This document shows positions 32,924 through 41,122 of a stretch of DNA of 60,134 nucleotides, piece by piece; position 1 is the first letter of the stretch; each line of letters begins with the position of its first letter. The notes below the pieces were generated by a model. That model ran no database searches. It saw only the letters and a program-made list of their open reading frames with translations, and was not told the DNA's origin. Both the position numbers and the translations under genes were made by a program. The DNA is taken from positions 1-60,134 of the forward strand of contig JAFIEP010000095.1 in assembly GCA_020832495.1 (NCBI GenBank), read 5' to 3'. This DNA is from Acidimicrobiia bacterium. Lineage in GTDB: Bacteria; Actinomycetota; Acidimicrobiia; Acidimicrobiales; Acidimicrobilacustridaceae.

Positions 32924-34696
32924 CTACTCGATGACGCAGACCACGTCGCCGGTGCCGACGGTGTCACCGGGGGCGACCTTCACCTCGGTGACGGTGCCGG
33001 CGGCGCCAGCGGTGATGTTGTTCTCCATCTTCATGGCCTCGAGCACGCACACGGCTTGGCCCGCTTCCACGGTCTGTCCCGCCTCGACCAGCACCTTGAC
33101 GATCGTGCCCTGCATGGGCACGGTGACGGCACCGGAGACAGCCGCGAGGGCACCACCGCCACCGCTGCGGCGGGGCTTGCGCTTCGCTCCGCCGGCAGCA
33201 CCGGCGGGGGCGGCCGCACCCAACTGGGACTCGGGGGCGATGACCTTCACCGAGAACCGGCGTCCGTTCACCTCGACGTCGAGGTCGCGCTGCACCTTGG
33301 GCTCGTCCTCGTCGGCGGCTCCGTCGGACGGGGCGGGCGCGCTCGATACGCCGGTGAGGTCGAGGCGCTCCTCCACCCATTTGGTGGAGTGCTCCGCCGC
33401 CACGAAGTCGGGATGCTCGAGGATGGCGATGTCGGCAGGGATGGTGGTGGCGATGCCGGCGATGCGGAACTCGCGCAGGGCTCGCAGGGTGCGGGCGATC
33501 GCCGTCGGCCGGTCCTTGCCCCAGCAGATCAGCTTGCCCACGAGGTTGTCGTAGAACTGGCTGATCTCGTCACCCGACTCGTAGCCGCCGTCCCAACGGG
33601 TGCCGAAGCCCTGCGGGGGCACGAGTTCGGTGATGCGGCCCGGCGCCGGCAGGAACGCCCCACCGGCGGGATCCTCTGCGTTGATGCGGATCTCGACGGC
33701 ATGGCCGGTGCGTCGCACCTCGTCCTGGGTGAACGACAGCGGTTCGCCGGCCGCCACCCGGAGCTGCTCGGCCACCAGGTCGATGCCGGTCACCATCTCG
33801 GTGACGGGGTGCTCCACCTGCAGCCGGGTGTTCATCTCGAGGAAGTAGAACTCGCCGTCCTGGTACAGGAACTCGACGGTCCCGGCGTTGGTGTAGCCAC
33901 ACGCCTTGGCCACCTTCACGGCGGCTTCGCCCATGGCCTGGCGCACGCTGTCGGGGAAGTCGGGGGCCGGGCTCTCCTCCACCAGCTTCTGGTGGCGGCG
34001 CTGGGCCGAGCAGTCGCGCTCGCCCACCCAGACGCAGTTGCCGTGGGTGTCGGCGATGATCTGCATCTCCACGTGGCGGGGCCACGTGAGGTACCGCTCG
34101 ATGTAGCACTCGTCGCGACCGAACCCCTTGAGGGCCTCCGACTGTGCCGAGGCGAGCGCGTCGGCTGCTTCTGCGGCCGAGGGAACCACCCGCATGCCGC
34201 GTCCGCCGCCGCCGTAGGCCGCCTTGATGGCCACCGGCCAGCCGAACTCTTCGCCGAACGCCACCACCTCGTCGGCCGAGGTCAGGAACTCTGTGGTGCC
34301 AGGGACCCCTTGCACACCGGCGGCCTGGGCGGCCTTGCGGCTCGACACCTTGTCGCCCATGACCTCGATGGCCTCGGGCGGCGGGCCGATGAAGGCAACG
34401 CCACGGGCGGTGATGGCCCGGGCGAAGTCGGTGTTCTCCGAGAAGAAGCCGTAGCCCGGGTGGACGGCATCAGCCCCGGACTGCTCGATGATGCCGAGAA
34501 TGGTCTCGGTGTCGAGATAGCTCTCCGCTGGGGTCTGGCCGCCGAGGGCATAGGCCTCGTCGGCGAGGCGGACGTGGAGGGCGTCACGGTCGAAGTCGGA
34601 GTAGACCGCTACGGTCGGGATGCCCAGTTCCTGGCATGCCCGGATCACCCGCACAGCGATCTCGCCACGGTTTGCGATGAGAACCTTGGTCAGCAC
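32924..34696 (-). CDS. Acyl-CoA carboxylase alpha subunit (biotin carboxylase-BCCP)
   Basis: A 590-residue protein. The biotin carboxylase part (about 1-445) has the ATP-grasp loop YGGGGRGMR, the EMNTRLQVEHPVTE active site and KVLIANRGEIA at the N-terminus. After an Ala/Gly/Lys-rich linker (about 505-520) the C-terminal ~70 residues form a biotin carrier domain with EAMKMEN; Lys556 is the biotin site. It carboxylates biotin for an acetyl- or propionyl-CoA carboxylase; the beta subunit is not in this window. Propionyl-CoA carboxylation would feed the nearby mutase. The start is GTG 34696, 6 nt after AAACAT, so perhaps leaderless. Biotin ligase is divergent. Confidence 0.9.
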   Translation of the reverse strand: MLTKVLIANRGEIAVRVIRACQELGIPTVAVYSDFDRDALHVRLADEAYALGGQTPAESYLDTETILGIIEQSGADAVHPGYGFFSENTDFARAITARGVAFIGPPPEAIEVMGDKVSSRKAAQAAGVQGVPGTTEFLTSADEVVAFGEEFGWPVAIKAAYGGGGRGMRVVPSAAEAADALASAQSEALKGFGRDECYIERYLTWPRHVEMQIIADTHGNCVWVGERDCSAQRRHQKLVEESPAPDFPDSVRQAMGEAAVKVAKACGYTNAGTVEFLYQDGEFYFLEMNTRLQVEHPVTEMVTGIDLVAEQLRVAAGEPLSFTQDEVRRTGHAVEIRINAEDPAGGAFLPAPGRITELVPPQGFGTRWDGGYESGDEISQFYDNLVGKLICWGKDRPTAIARTLRALREFRIAGIATTIPADIAILEHPDFVAAEHSTKWVEERLDLTGVSSAPAPSDGAADEDEPKVQRDLDVEVNGRRFSVKVIAPESQLGAAAPAGAAGGAKRKPRRSGGGGALAAVSGAVTVPMQGTIVKVLVEAGQTVEAGQAVCVLEAMKMENNITAGAAGTVTEVKVAPGDTVGTGDVVCVIE

Positions 34697-34721
34697 ACCC
34701 CTATGTTTACGTTTCCGGCGG

Positions 34722-34727
34722 TACCCT
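34722..34727 (+). promoter_or_regulatory. Candidate -10 (TACCCT) of birA
   Basis: TACCCT in the 104-bp divergent gap would start a 67-nt leader that contains the birA ribosome binding site GGAGGA. No -35 at good spacing. Confidence 0.35.
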
Positions 34728-34800
34728 GCGCCAGCCCATCCCAGCTGGCGTCGTCGACGAACGTGTCGGACAACCACCAGACCCGCCCGGAGGACTCCCC

Positions 34801-35658
34801 GTGGATGACACCGCCCGTGCAGCCGACAATGCAGCTGACAGCGCGACCGACCAGGTGGGTCCGTTCACGCCCGAGCACCTTGCCTCGGCATCCGCCGCGG
34901 GTTTCCGCGTGCGGTGGGTGGCCGACACCGGCTCGACCAACGCCGACCTGGTGGAGGCTGCTCGCAGCGGTGAGCCCGATGGGGCCGTGTTGGTTGCCGA
35001 CCACCAGCGCGCCGGCCGTGGCCGGTTGGACCGGCGCTGGGTGGCGCCGCCCGGCGCCTCGCTGTTGACGTCGATCCTCCTGCGGCGACCCGAGCTCGGA
35101 CCCGACGACGTGCCGCTGGTCGTGTCTGCGGTGGCCGTGTCAGCCGCTGCTGCGTGTGCCGACCACACTGGGATCCGCCCGGGCCTCAAGTGGCCCAACG
35201 ACCTGGTGATCGGCTCCGGCGCCCAGACTCGCAAGGTGGGCGGCATCCTGGCCGAGGCGGTCGTGGTGGGCGGTGCGGTCGAGGCGGTGGTGGTTGGGCT
35301 TGGGTGCAACGTCCGTTGGCCACAGGACCTCCCCGACGAGCTCGACGGCGTGGCCACTGCACTCAACCACCACAGTGAGCGCTGCGTGACCGTGCCCGAT
35401 CTGCTGGTGACGCTGCTCGAGCACCTGGGCCCGACGGTCGACGGGTTGTCGAGCGAGCGGGGTCGTGGTTCGCTGCTGGATCTCTACCGGCGGTCGTGCT
35501 CCACGCTGGGCCAGGCGGTGCGCGTCGAGCTCGGCAAGGAGACGCTCACGGGCACCGCCGTGGACCTCGATGCTCGGGGCCGGTTGGTGGTGGAGACCGC
35601 CGACGGTGGTCGGACCGTGGTGAATGCCGGCGATGTGGTCCACCTGCGCCCGCAGTGA
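34801..35658 (+). CDS. birA: Biotin-[acetyl-CoA-carboxylase] ligase
   Basis: A 285-residue class I biotin protein ligase. DTGSTNADL opens the catalytic domain, AGRGRLDR is the biotinyl-AMP loop, and KWPNDLVI holds the catalytic Lys. The SH3-like C-terminal domain is present (about 235-285). There is no N-terminal helix-turn-helix, so it is not the BirA repressor type. It attaches biotin to the carrier domain encoded by the divergent gene. The start is GTG 34801 with GGAGGA 6 nt upstream. The first ~20 residues are Ala/Asp rich and weakly conserved, so a later start is possible. Confidence 0.9.
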   Translation: MDDTARAADNAADSATDQVGPFTPEHLASASAAGFRVRWVADTGSTNADLVEAARSGEPDGAVLVADHQRAGRGRLDRRWVAPPGASLLTSILLRRPELGPDDVPLVVSAVAVSAAAACADHTGIRPGLKWPNDLVIGSGAQTRKVGGILAEAVVVGGAVEAVVVGLGCNVRWPQDLPDELDGVATALNHHSERCVTVPDLLVTLLEHLGPTVDGLSSERGRGSLLDLYRRSCSTLGQAVRVELGKETLTGTAVDLDARGRLVVETADGGRTVVNAGDVVHLRPQ

Positions 35659-35683
35659 ACGGCCCTGCGCCGGGTCGCGTCCA

Positions 35684-36529
35684 TCAGGGGTCGACGTCGG
35701 TGGACCGTTGTGCGAACACCTCGGCGACGTGGCGGGTCACGGGGCCGGGCGCTTCGTGGCGGCCATCGCCCACCGGGTCGGCATTCACCCGGGCGACGGC
35801 TTGGACGTCCCTCGTCGATGACGTGAGGAACACCTCGTCGGCAGCGACCAGCACCGCGGGATCGAGGTCGGCCTCGCGCGCCTCGGGTACCCATTCGAGC
35901 ACCAGTTCCCTGGTGATCCCCGCCAGGCATCCCGATCCGAGGGTCGGGGTCAGGATCTCCCCCCGGTGGACCACGAAGACGTTGGAACCCGTGCCCTCAC
36001 AGAGTTGGCCGGTGGTGTTGCACAGGAGTGCCTCGCTGGCCCCGGCTCGATGAGCGGCCGCCAACGCCACCACGTTCTCGGCGTAGGACGTGGTCTTCAA
36101 GCCGGCCACGGCGCTCCGTTCGTTGCGGGTCCACTGCACGGTCACGACGTCGGTGACCGGTGGCGTCTCCGGCAGCGGTGCCAGCGCCATGATCACCGAC
36201 GGTGCGGCGTCGCCACGGTCGGATCCCAGTGGTGCCACCCCGCCGGTGAGGGTGATGCGCAGCCGGGCGCGGGTCTCACGGGACGCCGCCACCACCTCGG
36301 CAGCAGCGGCCCGGAGTTCGGCCTCGCTGAAGGGCACCACGAGGCCCAGCCCCGCCGCCGAGCGGGCCAGTCGGGCCAGATGACGTCGGAGTGCGAACGG
36401 CACACCGTTGGTCACCTTCAGCGTCTCGAAGACGCCGTCCCCCACGGTGATGCCGTGGTCGAAGACCGAGAGCGACGCCTCCTGGGGCGGAACGAGCACT
36501 CCGTCGAGCCATACCACAGCAGCAGCCAT
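35684..36529 (-). CDS. Class IV aminotransferase, PabC-like aminodeoxychorismate lyase
   Basis: A 281-residue fold type IV PLP enzyme. It shows FDHGITVGDGVFETLKV near the N-terminus, the PLP Lys in VAGLKTTSYAENVVA, and LCNTTGQLCEGTGSNVF, the cofactor-binding loop. VFLTSSTRDVQAV closes the fold. Members include aminodeoxychorismate lyase, branched-chain and D-amino acid aminotransferases. A pabB gene two genes upstream on the same strand favours the lyase, which makes 4-aminobenzoate for folate. ATG 36529 lies 6 nt after CACGAT, a near-match to a -10, suggesting a short or absent leader. Convergent with birA, 25 nt apart. Confidence 0.8.
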   Translation of the reverse strand: MAAAVVWLDGVLVPPQEASLSVFDHGITVGDGVFETLKVTNGVPFALRRHLARLARSAAGLGLVVPFSEAELRAAAAEVVAASRETRARLRITLTGGVAPLGSDRGDAAPSVIMALAPLPETPPVTDVVTVQWTRNERSAVAGLKTTSYAENVVALAAAHRAGASEALLCNTTGQLCEGTGSNVFVVHRGEILTPTLGSGCLAGITRELVLEWVPEAREADLDPAVLVAADEVFLTSSTRDVQAVARVNADPVGDGRHEAPGPVTRHVAEVFAQRSTDVDP

Positions 36530-36575
36530 CACGTCATCGTGGCGGTCGGCGCCGCCGACGGCAAGGACGGTGCCG

Positions 36576-38714
36576 TCACCGATCGTGGCGGTCGTTTCCC
36601 GTGTCGTCCCCGTCGGCGTCGCCGCCGGGTTGATCGAGCCTGTCCAACTCCTCGTCGACCACCTCAGCCAGCCGACCGGCAGCGGCGACGCTGAGGTGGG
36701 TCTCGTCCCGCCACTGCAGGTCGCCGTCGATCCTGGCGGGACACTGGCCGCCGGGACACAGCGCATCGGTCAGGTCGAGCGTGGTGCCGCCCCCGACGGC
36801 CGCAGCCTCGGTCTCGACCTGGTGCGCCAGGTCGAGCAGCGGCGAGTCGTCGACCGAACCGAGGGCATCGAAGGCACAGCGTCCTGGGTCGACCAGCACC
36901 AACAGGCGGGAGCAGTCCAGCGGGTCGGTCCACGTCGGGCGTGGGACGACGTTGATGACCACGACGTCGATGCCGGCCGCTTCGAGTGTCGCCACGACGT
37001 CGGCCAGGGCACTGGTGACGGCGGCCATCCGTTCCTCGACCGTTCGCAGGACCTCACCCGTCTCTGGGTCCACGATCAGGCGGCGGCCGCCTGATGCGAT
37101 GTAGTCGTCGGTCCGGTTCCCGATGAAGACCACATCGGGTGGGTCGGCGACGAGTTCGGTGAGGGACTCGGTGATGAACCGAGCGCACTGCCCACCGCCC
37201 CCGCCGAGTTCACGGCCGCCGTCCGCCACCACGGCGGGGTCCAGGAAGGGACACAGTGACGCTGAGGCCACCACCAGGTTGGTGTCGCGCCCTTCGATCG
37301 CACCGATGAGCGTCTCGCCGAAGTGGTTGGCGTTGGAGTCTCCGATGAGCACGACGGTGTTGGTGGCGTCCTCGGGGCCCCATCGGCACGAGTCCGCTGG
37401 TCGTGCCCCCAGAGGTGCGTCGTCGTGGCAGGGGTGCTCAGCGGTGCGCGCCACGGCCACCTGTTGGGAATCGTGGATCGTCTGCACGTCGGTGTTCGTG
37501 TCGAGCATCCGGTAGACGGGGAGTGCCGCCGCCACGAGCACGAGCGGTACGGCGATGCAGACACCGGCCAGCGCAACGGCTCGACCCGGACGAGGTGCCG
37601 CTGCTCCCCTCAGTGGTCGTTCCAAGAGGCGGTAGGAGGCCACGGCGGGCCCGAGCGCGACGATCGCGGCGATCACCAGGGGCGTGGCGCCGCTGTCGGG
37701 CCAGTAGGCGCGGGCGAAGACGATGAGCGGCCAATGCCAGAGGTACCAGCTGTAGGAGATGTCCCCCAGCCACACCAGGGGCTCGAGTCCGCGGGGCGTC
37801 GTCGCCGGTCCGGGCGACGCGCTCGTGCCGCCGTAGAGGACCAGCACCGCACCGAGCACGGGGATCAGTGCGGCGGCGCCAGGGAACAGGGTCGCGTCGG
37901 AGAAGCCGAGCGAGGCCCCGCCGATCAGGGCCAATCCGAGAACGACGCCGACGCGACGCACTGCCAGTGGGGCCAGCCAGGTCGCCGGGATCAACACGAG
38001 TGCGACGCCGGCTGCGAACTCCCAGGCTCTCGTCACTGGGGAGAAGAAGGCGAAGCGGAGCGGCACGGGCAGGGGTCCCAGCGAGCTGACGTAGGTGGTG
38101 ACGAGGCACGCAGCGAACGACACCACGCCGATGGAGGCGGTGACGAGGCGCAGCATGCCGAGCGACGTCCCCCACCGCCGCCCGAGGCGCCAGGCCACGG
38201 CCAACAGCGCCGGCACCACGAAGTAGAACTGCTCCTCGACCGACAGCGACCAGGTGTGCAGCAGCGGGTTGAGCTCTGCGGCGGCGTCGAAGTAGCCGTC
38301 GGGGCTGGCGTACAGGTAGAGGTTGGCGCTGAACAGCGCGGCGGCCACGGCGGTGGCCGAGGTGACGCCGTCGGCGCCGATCGGTGCCAGCAACGGCGAG
38401 AGGACGACGGTCGCTCCCAGCAGCACGGCGAGGGCCGGGAGCAGGCGCCGCGCTCGACGGGCGTAGAACGTGCGGAATGACACCCGACCCTCGGAGCTGA
38501 GCGACCGGACGAGGATCCGGCCGATGACGAAGCCGGAGATGACGAAGAACACGTCGACGCCGACGAAGCCTCCGGGCGCCACGATGTCGGCGTGGAACAG
38601 GACGACGATGAGCACGGCGATGCCGCGCAGGACCTGGACGTCGACCCGATGGCCCTCGAGGGGAGCCAGGCCCTCCCACGTGGCGCCGGATCGCACCTCG
38701 CTGTGCTCACTCAC
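36576..38714 (-). CDS. OafA/YrhL-type acyltransferase with SGNH domain
   Basis: A 712-residue membrane O-acyltransferase. The N-terminal acyltransferase-3 domain (about 18-385) has ten or so helices, the VLFHADI histidine and the GVDVFFVISGF signature, then SYSWYLWHWPLIV. One linker helix follows and then a periplasmic-side SGNH domain (about 430-695) with the GDSNANHF nucleophile Ser block and the WRDETHLS catalytic Asp/His. Such proteins acetylate cell-surface glycans. The start GTG 38714 gives SEHSEVRSG; AGG lies 9-10 nt upstream. The frame stays open 36 codons more but those overlap the pabB stop region. It sits between two folate-type genes. Confidence 0.85.
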   Translation of the reverse strand: MSEHSEVRSGATWEGLAPLEGHRVDVQVLRGIAVLIVVLFHADIVAPGGFVGVDVFFVISGFVIGRILVRSLSSEGRVSFRTFYARRARRLLPALAVLLGATVVLSPLLAPIGADGVTSATAVAAALFSANLYLYASPDGYFDAAAELNPLLHTWSLSVEEQFYFVVPALLAVAWRLGRRWGTSLGMLRLVTASIGVVSFAACLVTTYVSSLGPLPVPLRFAFFSPVTRAWEFAAGVALVLIPATWLAPLAVRRVGVVLGLALIGGASLGFSDATLFPGAAALIPVLGAVLVLYGGTSASPGPATTPRGLEPLVWLGDISYSWYLWHWPLIVFARAYWPDSGATPLVIAAIVALGPAVASYRLLERPLRGAAAPRPGRAVALAGVCIAVPLVLVAAALPVYRMLDTNTDVQTIHDSQQVAVARTAEHPCHDDAPLGARPADSCRWGPEDATNTVVLIGDSNANHFGETLIGAIEGRDTNLVVASASLCPFLDPAVVADGGRELGGGGGQCARFITESLTELVADPPDVVFIGNRTDDYIASGGRRLIVDPETGEVLRTVEERMAAVTSALADVVATLEAAGIDVVVINVVPRPTWTDPLDCSRLLVLVDPGRCAFDALGSVDDSPLLDLAHQVETEAAAVGGGTTLDLTDALCPGGQCPARIDGDLQWRDETHLSVAAAGRLAEVVDEELDRLDQPGGDADGDDTGNDRHDR

Positions 38715-38762
38715 CGCAGCTGACCTCGCCTTCCACCCTGTGGTCACCGCCGGCCGGGTGAG

Positions 38763-38790
38763 TGTAGTGGTGGAGTGGCCCAGGTCACGA
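38763..38790 (-). promoter_or_regulatory. Promoter candidate for the acyltransferase gene
   Basis: Read on the minus strand: GTGACC, a 16-bp spacer, then TACACT, about 50 nt before the GTG start. The -35 lies at the end of pabB. Confidence 0.4.
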
Positions 38791-39843
38791 TCGGCTCGCC
38801 ACCGCTCCTTCAGGGGAGGCAATCGACAGGAGACGTCGGGCCTTCAGCTCGGTCTCGCTCCACTCACCGTGGGGCGTGGAGTCGAACGTGATCGCCCCAC
38901 CGGTGCCGAAGCAGAGGTTCCCCTCGTCCACCCAGAAGGTGCGGATAGCCACGTTGAGATCGCCGTGACCCGTATCGGCGTCCACCCAGCCGAGCGCGCC
39001 GCAGTACGGACCGCGATCGACCGGCTCGAGCCGGGCGATGTGCTCGAGTGCCGCCAGCTTCGGCGCGCCGGTCACCGAGCCCGGAGGGAAGGTGGCGGCG
39101 ACGAGTTCACCCCAACCGACACCGGGGCGCAGGGTCCCTTCGATGGTGCTCACCAGGTGGACCAGCCCGGGGTGGTGCTCGATGTCGAACAGCGAGGGCA
39201 CCGTCACCGTGCCCCACTCGCAGACGCGACCGAAATCGTTGCGCACCAGGTCGACGATCATGAGGTTCTCGGCCCGGTCCTTGGCCCCGAGCCCGTCGGC
39301 AGTGGCAGCCGTGCCCTTGATGGGCGACGACCAGACCCGTTGGTGTCGACGGGAGAGGTAGCGCTCCGGTGATGCCGAGGCGACGTGCACGCCGTGGTCG
39401 GGCAGGCGGAGCACGGCGGAGAACGGCGCCGGGTTCCCCACGGCCAGGGCCGCACCGAGGGCGGCCACGTCGGTCGACCGTCGGCGGGACGGCGCCGGCA
39501 GCGGTGCCCGGAGGGTCCGGGTCAGGTTCACCTGGTACACCTCGCCGGCGGCGATGGCCGTGCGGATCTCCTCCACGGCCAGCTCGTAGGCACACTGGTC
39601 GAGGCTCGTGGTCCACGAGGGGCGCGCCGGGCCGCGCCACGGTCGACCGGGCCACGGTCGTGCCGGCCGACGCCGGGAGAAGCGCGCACACACCGGCGGG
39701 CCGGCGAAAGGCAGGAGTACGGCCCAGGTTCCCTCGCTGTCGAGTGCGGCCACGTCGGAGGTGACATCGACGAGGCCGGTGAGGATGTGGCCGCCCACCA
39801 CCGCCAAGGGTGCGGTTGTGGGGTCCGAGGCGGATGAGGGCAC
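38785..39843 (-). CDS. pabB: 4-amino-4-deoxychorismate synthase component I
   Basis: A 352-residue chorismate-binding enzyme. The core shows SPIKGTAAT, RAENLMIVDLVRNDFG, PPGSVTGAPK and EHIARLEP, all conserved in PabB/TrpE. It is shorter than the ~450-residue E. coli form because the N-terminal part is reduced. The PIKGT motif (Lys where TrpE has other residues) favours PabB. It converts chorismate to aminodeoxychorismate with a glutamine amidotransferase that is not in this window. The start is GTG 39843, 6 nt after TACGCT, so leaderless. It is divergent from the acyl-CoA dehydrogenase gene with only 23 bp between. Confidence 0.85.
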   Translation of the reverse strand: MPSSASDPTTAPLAVVGGHILTGLVDVTSDVAALDSEGTWAVLLPFAGPPVCARFSRRRPARPWPGRPWRGPARPSWTTSLDQCAYELAVEEIRTAIAAGEVYQVNLTRTLRAPLPAPSRRRSTDVAALGAALAVGNPAPFSAVLRLPDHGVHVASASPERYLSRRHQRVWSSPIKGTAATADGLGAKDRAENLMIVDLVRNDFGRVCEWGTVTVPSLFDIEHHPGLVHLVSTIEGTLRPGVGWGELVAATFPPGSVTGAPKLAALEHIARLEPVDRGPYCGALGWVDADTGHGDLNVAIRTFWVDEGNLCFGTGGAITFDSTPHGEWSETELKARRLLSIASPEGAVASRS

Positions 39844-39849
39844 AACCCC

Positions 39850-39859
39850 AGCGTACGAT
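39850..39859. promoter_or_regulatory. Overlapping divergent -10 boxes of pabB and acyl-CoA dehydrogenase
   Basis: The minus-strand -10 TACGCT (39855-39850) is 6 nt before the pabB GTG. The plus-strand -10 TACGAT (39854-39859) is 7 nt before the dehydrogenase GTG. The two hexamers share two base pairs, so both -35 regions must lie inside the opposite coding sequences. Confidence 0.6.
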
Positions 39860-39866
39860 CAGCGGT

Positions 39867-41027
39867 GTGGATCTCGAACTGAACGAAGAACAGCTCGCCT
39901 TGGCCAAGGTGGTGCGGGAGTTCGCCGCACAGGAGGTGGCACCCCATGCCGAGCGGTGGGATGCAGAGCACACCTTCCCAACCGACGTGGTGTTGGCCAT
40001 GGGGGAGCTCGGCTTGTTCGGCATCCCGTTCCCCGAGGAGGTCGGCGGTGGAGGAGCGGATCTGACCACGTTGTGCGTGGCCATCGAGGAGCTGGCCAAG
40101 GTCGACCAGTCGGTGGCCATCACCCTTGAAGCGGGTGTCGGCCTGGGGGCCAACCCCATCTACTGCTTCGGATCCGAGGACCAGCGTGCTGAGTGGCTGC
40201 CCGACCTGGTCGCCGGCCGGGCGCTGGCCGGTTTCGGACTGACCGAACCCGACGCCGGGAGCGATGCCGGCGCCACGAGGACCAAGGCGATCTTGGACGA
40301 CGACACCAATGAGTGGGTGATCGACGGCGAGAAGGCGTTCATCACGAACTCGGGAACCCCGATCACGTCCCTGGTCACCGTGACCGCCGTGACCGACCGA
40401 ACGGACGGTCGGCCCGAGATCTCCACCATCGTGGTGCCGGCGGGAACGGCCGGCTTCGAGGTCCAACCGCCGTATCGGAAGATGGGCTGGCACGCCTCGG
40501 ACACCCACGGACTGTCGTTCGACGGATGCCGGGTCCCGGCAGCGAACCTGCTCGGGGCGCGGGGTCGAGGCTTCGCCAACTTCCTGGCCATCCTCGACGA
40601 CGGCCGAGTTGCCATTGCGGCGCTTGCCGTGGGGGTGATCGAGGGATGCCTGGCCGAGTGTCAGCGCTACGCCACCGAACGGGTGGCCTTCGGTCGAGCC
40701 ATCGGAGCGAACCAGGCCATTGCCTTCAAGGTCGCCGACATGGCGGTCATGGCCGACGCCGCTCGCGCCCTCACCTACCGGGCGGCGGCTCTCCGCGACG
40801 CCGGCAAGCCCTTCAAGCGGGAGGCGGCCGTGGCAAAGCTGTACGCCACCGAGGCAGCGGTGACGGTGACGAGAGAAGCCACCCAGGTGTTCGGGGGCTA
40901 CGGGTTCATCGACGAGACCCCGGTCAGCCGTCACTACCGCGATGCCAAGATCCTCGAGATCGGTGAGGGAACCAGCGAGGTCCAGCGGCTCGTGATCAGC
41001 CGGGAACTCGGCCTGCCCGTTCGTTAG
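39867..41027 (+). CDS. Acyl-CoA dehydrogenase
   Basis: A 386-residue flavoenzyme that oxidises acyl-CoA to the 2-enoyl thioester. GFGLTEPDAGSDA is the FAD/substrate loop, AFITNSGT the flavin-binding strand, and GGYGFIDETPVSRHYRDAK and EIGEGTSE the C-terminal signature with the catalytic Glu in the short-chain/glutaryl position. The length is typical. The exact substrate (butyryl-, isobutyryl-, 2-methylacyl-) cannot be told. The start is GTG 39867, seven nt after its -10, so probably leaderless. It is followed by the LCP gene, which has its own promoter, after 95 nt. Confidence 0.9.
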   Translation: MDLELNEEQLALAKVVREFAAQEVAPHAERWDAEHTFPTDVVLAMGELGLFGIPFPEEVGGGGADLTTLCVAIEELAKVDQSVAITLEAGVGLGANPIYCFGSEDQRAEWLPDLVAGRALAGFGLTEPDAGSDAGATRTKAILDDDTNEWVIDGEKAFITNSGTPITSLVTVTAVTDRTDGRPEISTIVVPAGTAGFEVQPPYRKMGWHASDTHGLSFDGCRVPAANLLGARGRGFANFLAILDDGRVAIAALAVGVIEGCLAECQRYATERVAFGRAIGANQAIAFKVADMAVMADAARALTYRAAALRDAGKPFKREAAVAKLYATEAAVTVTREATQVFGGYGFIDETPVSRHYRDAKILEIGEGTSEVQRLVISRELGLPVR

Positions 41028-41109
41028 CCCGGGTCGCCCGCAGCGGTGTGGGGCGAGTCGTTCTGCTGGCGACACCGGCCGGTGACGGGGCGAGCGAGGG
41101 GTCGACAGG

Positions 41110-41115
41110 TACGAT
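41110..41115 (+). promoter_or_regulatory. -10 (TACGAT) 7 nt before the LCP start
   Basis: Same hexamer and same 7-nt spacing as the acyl-CoA dehydrogenase promoter. It fixes the start at GTG 41123 and predicts a leaderless mRNA. Confidence 0.5.
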
Positions 41116-41122
41116 CGGCCGA

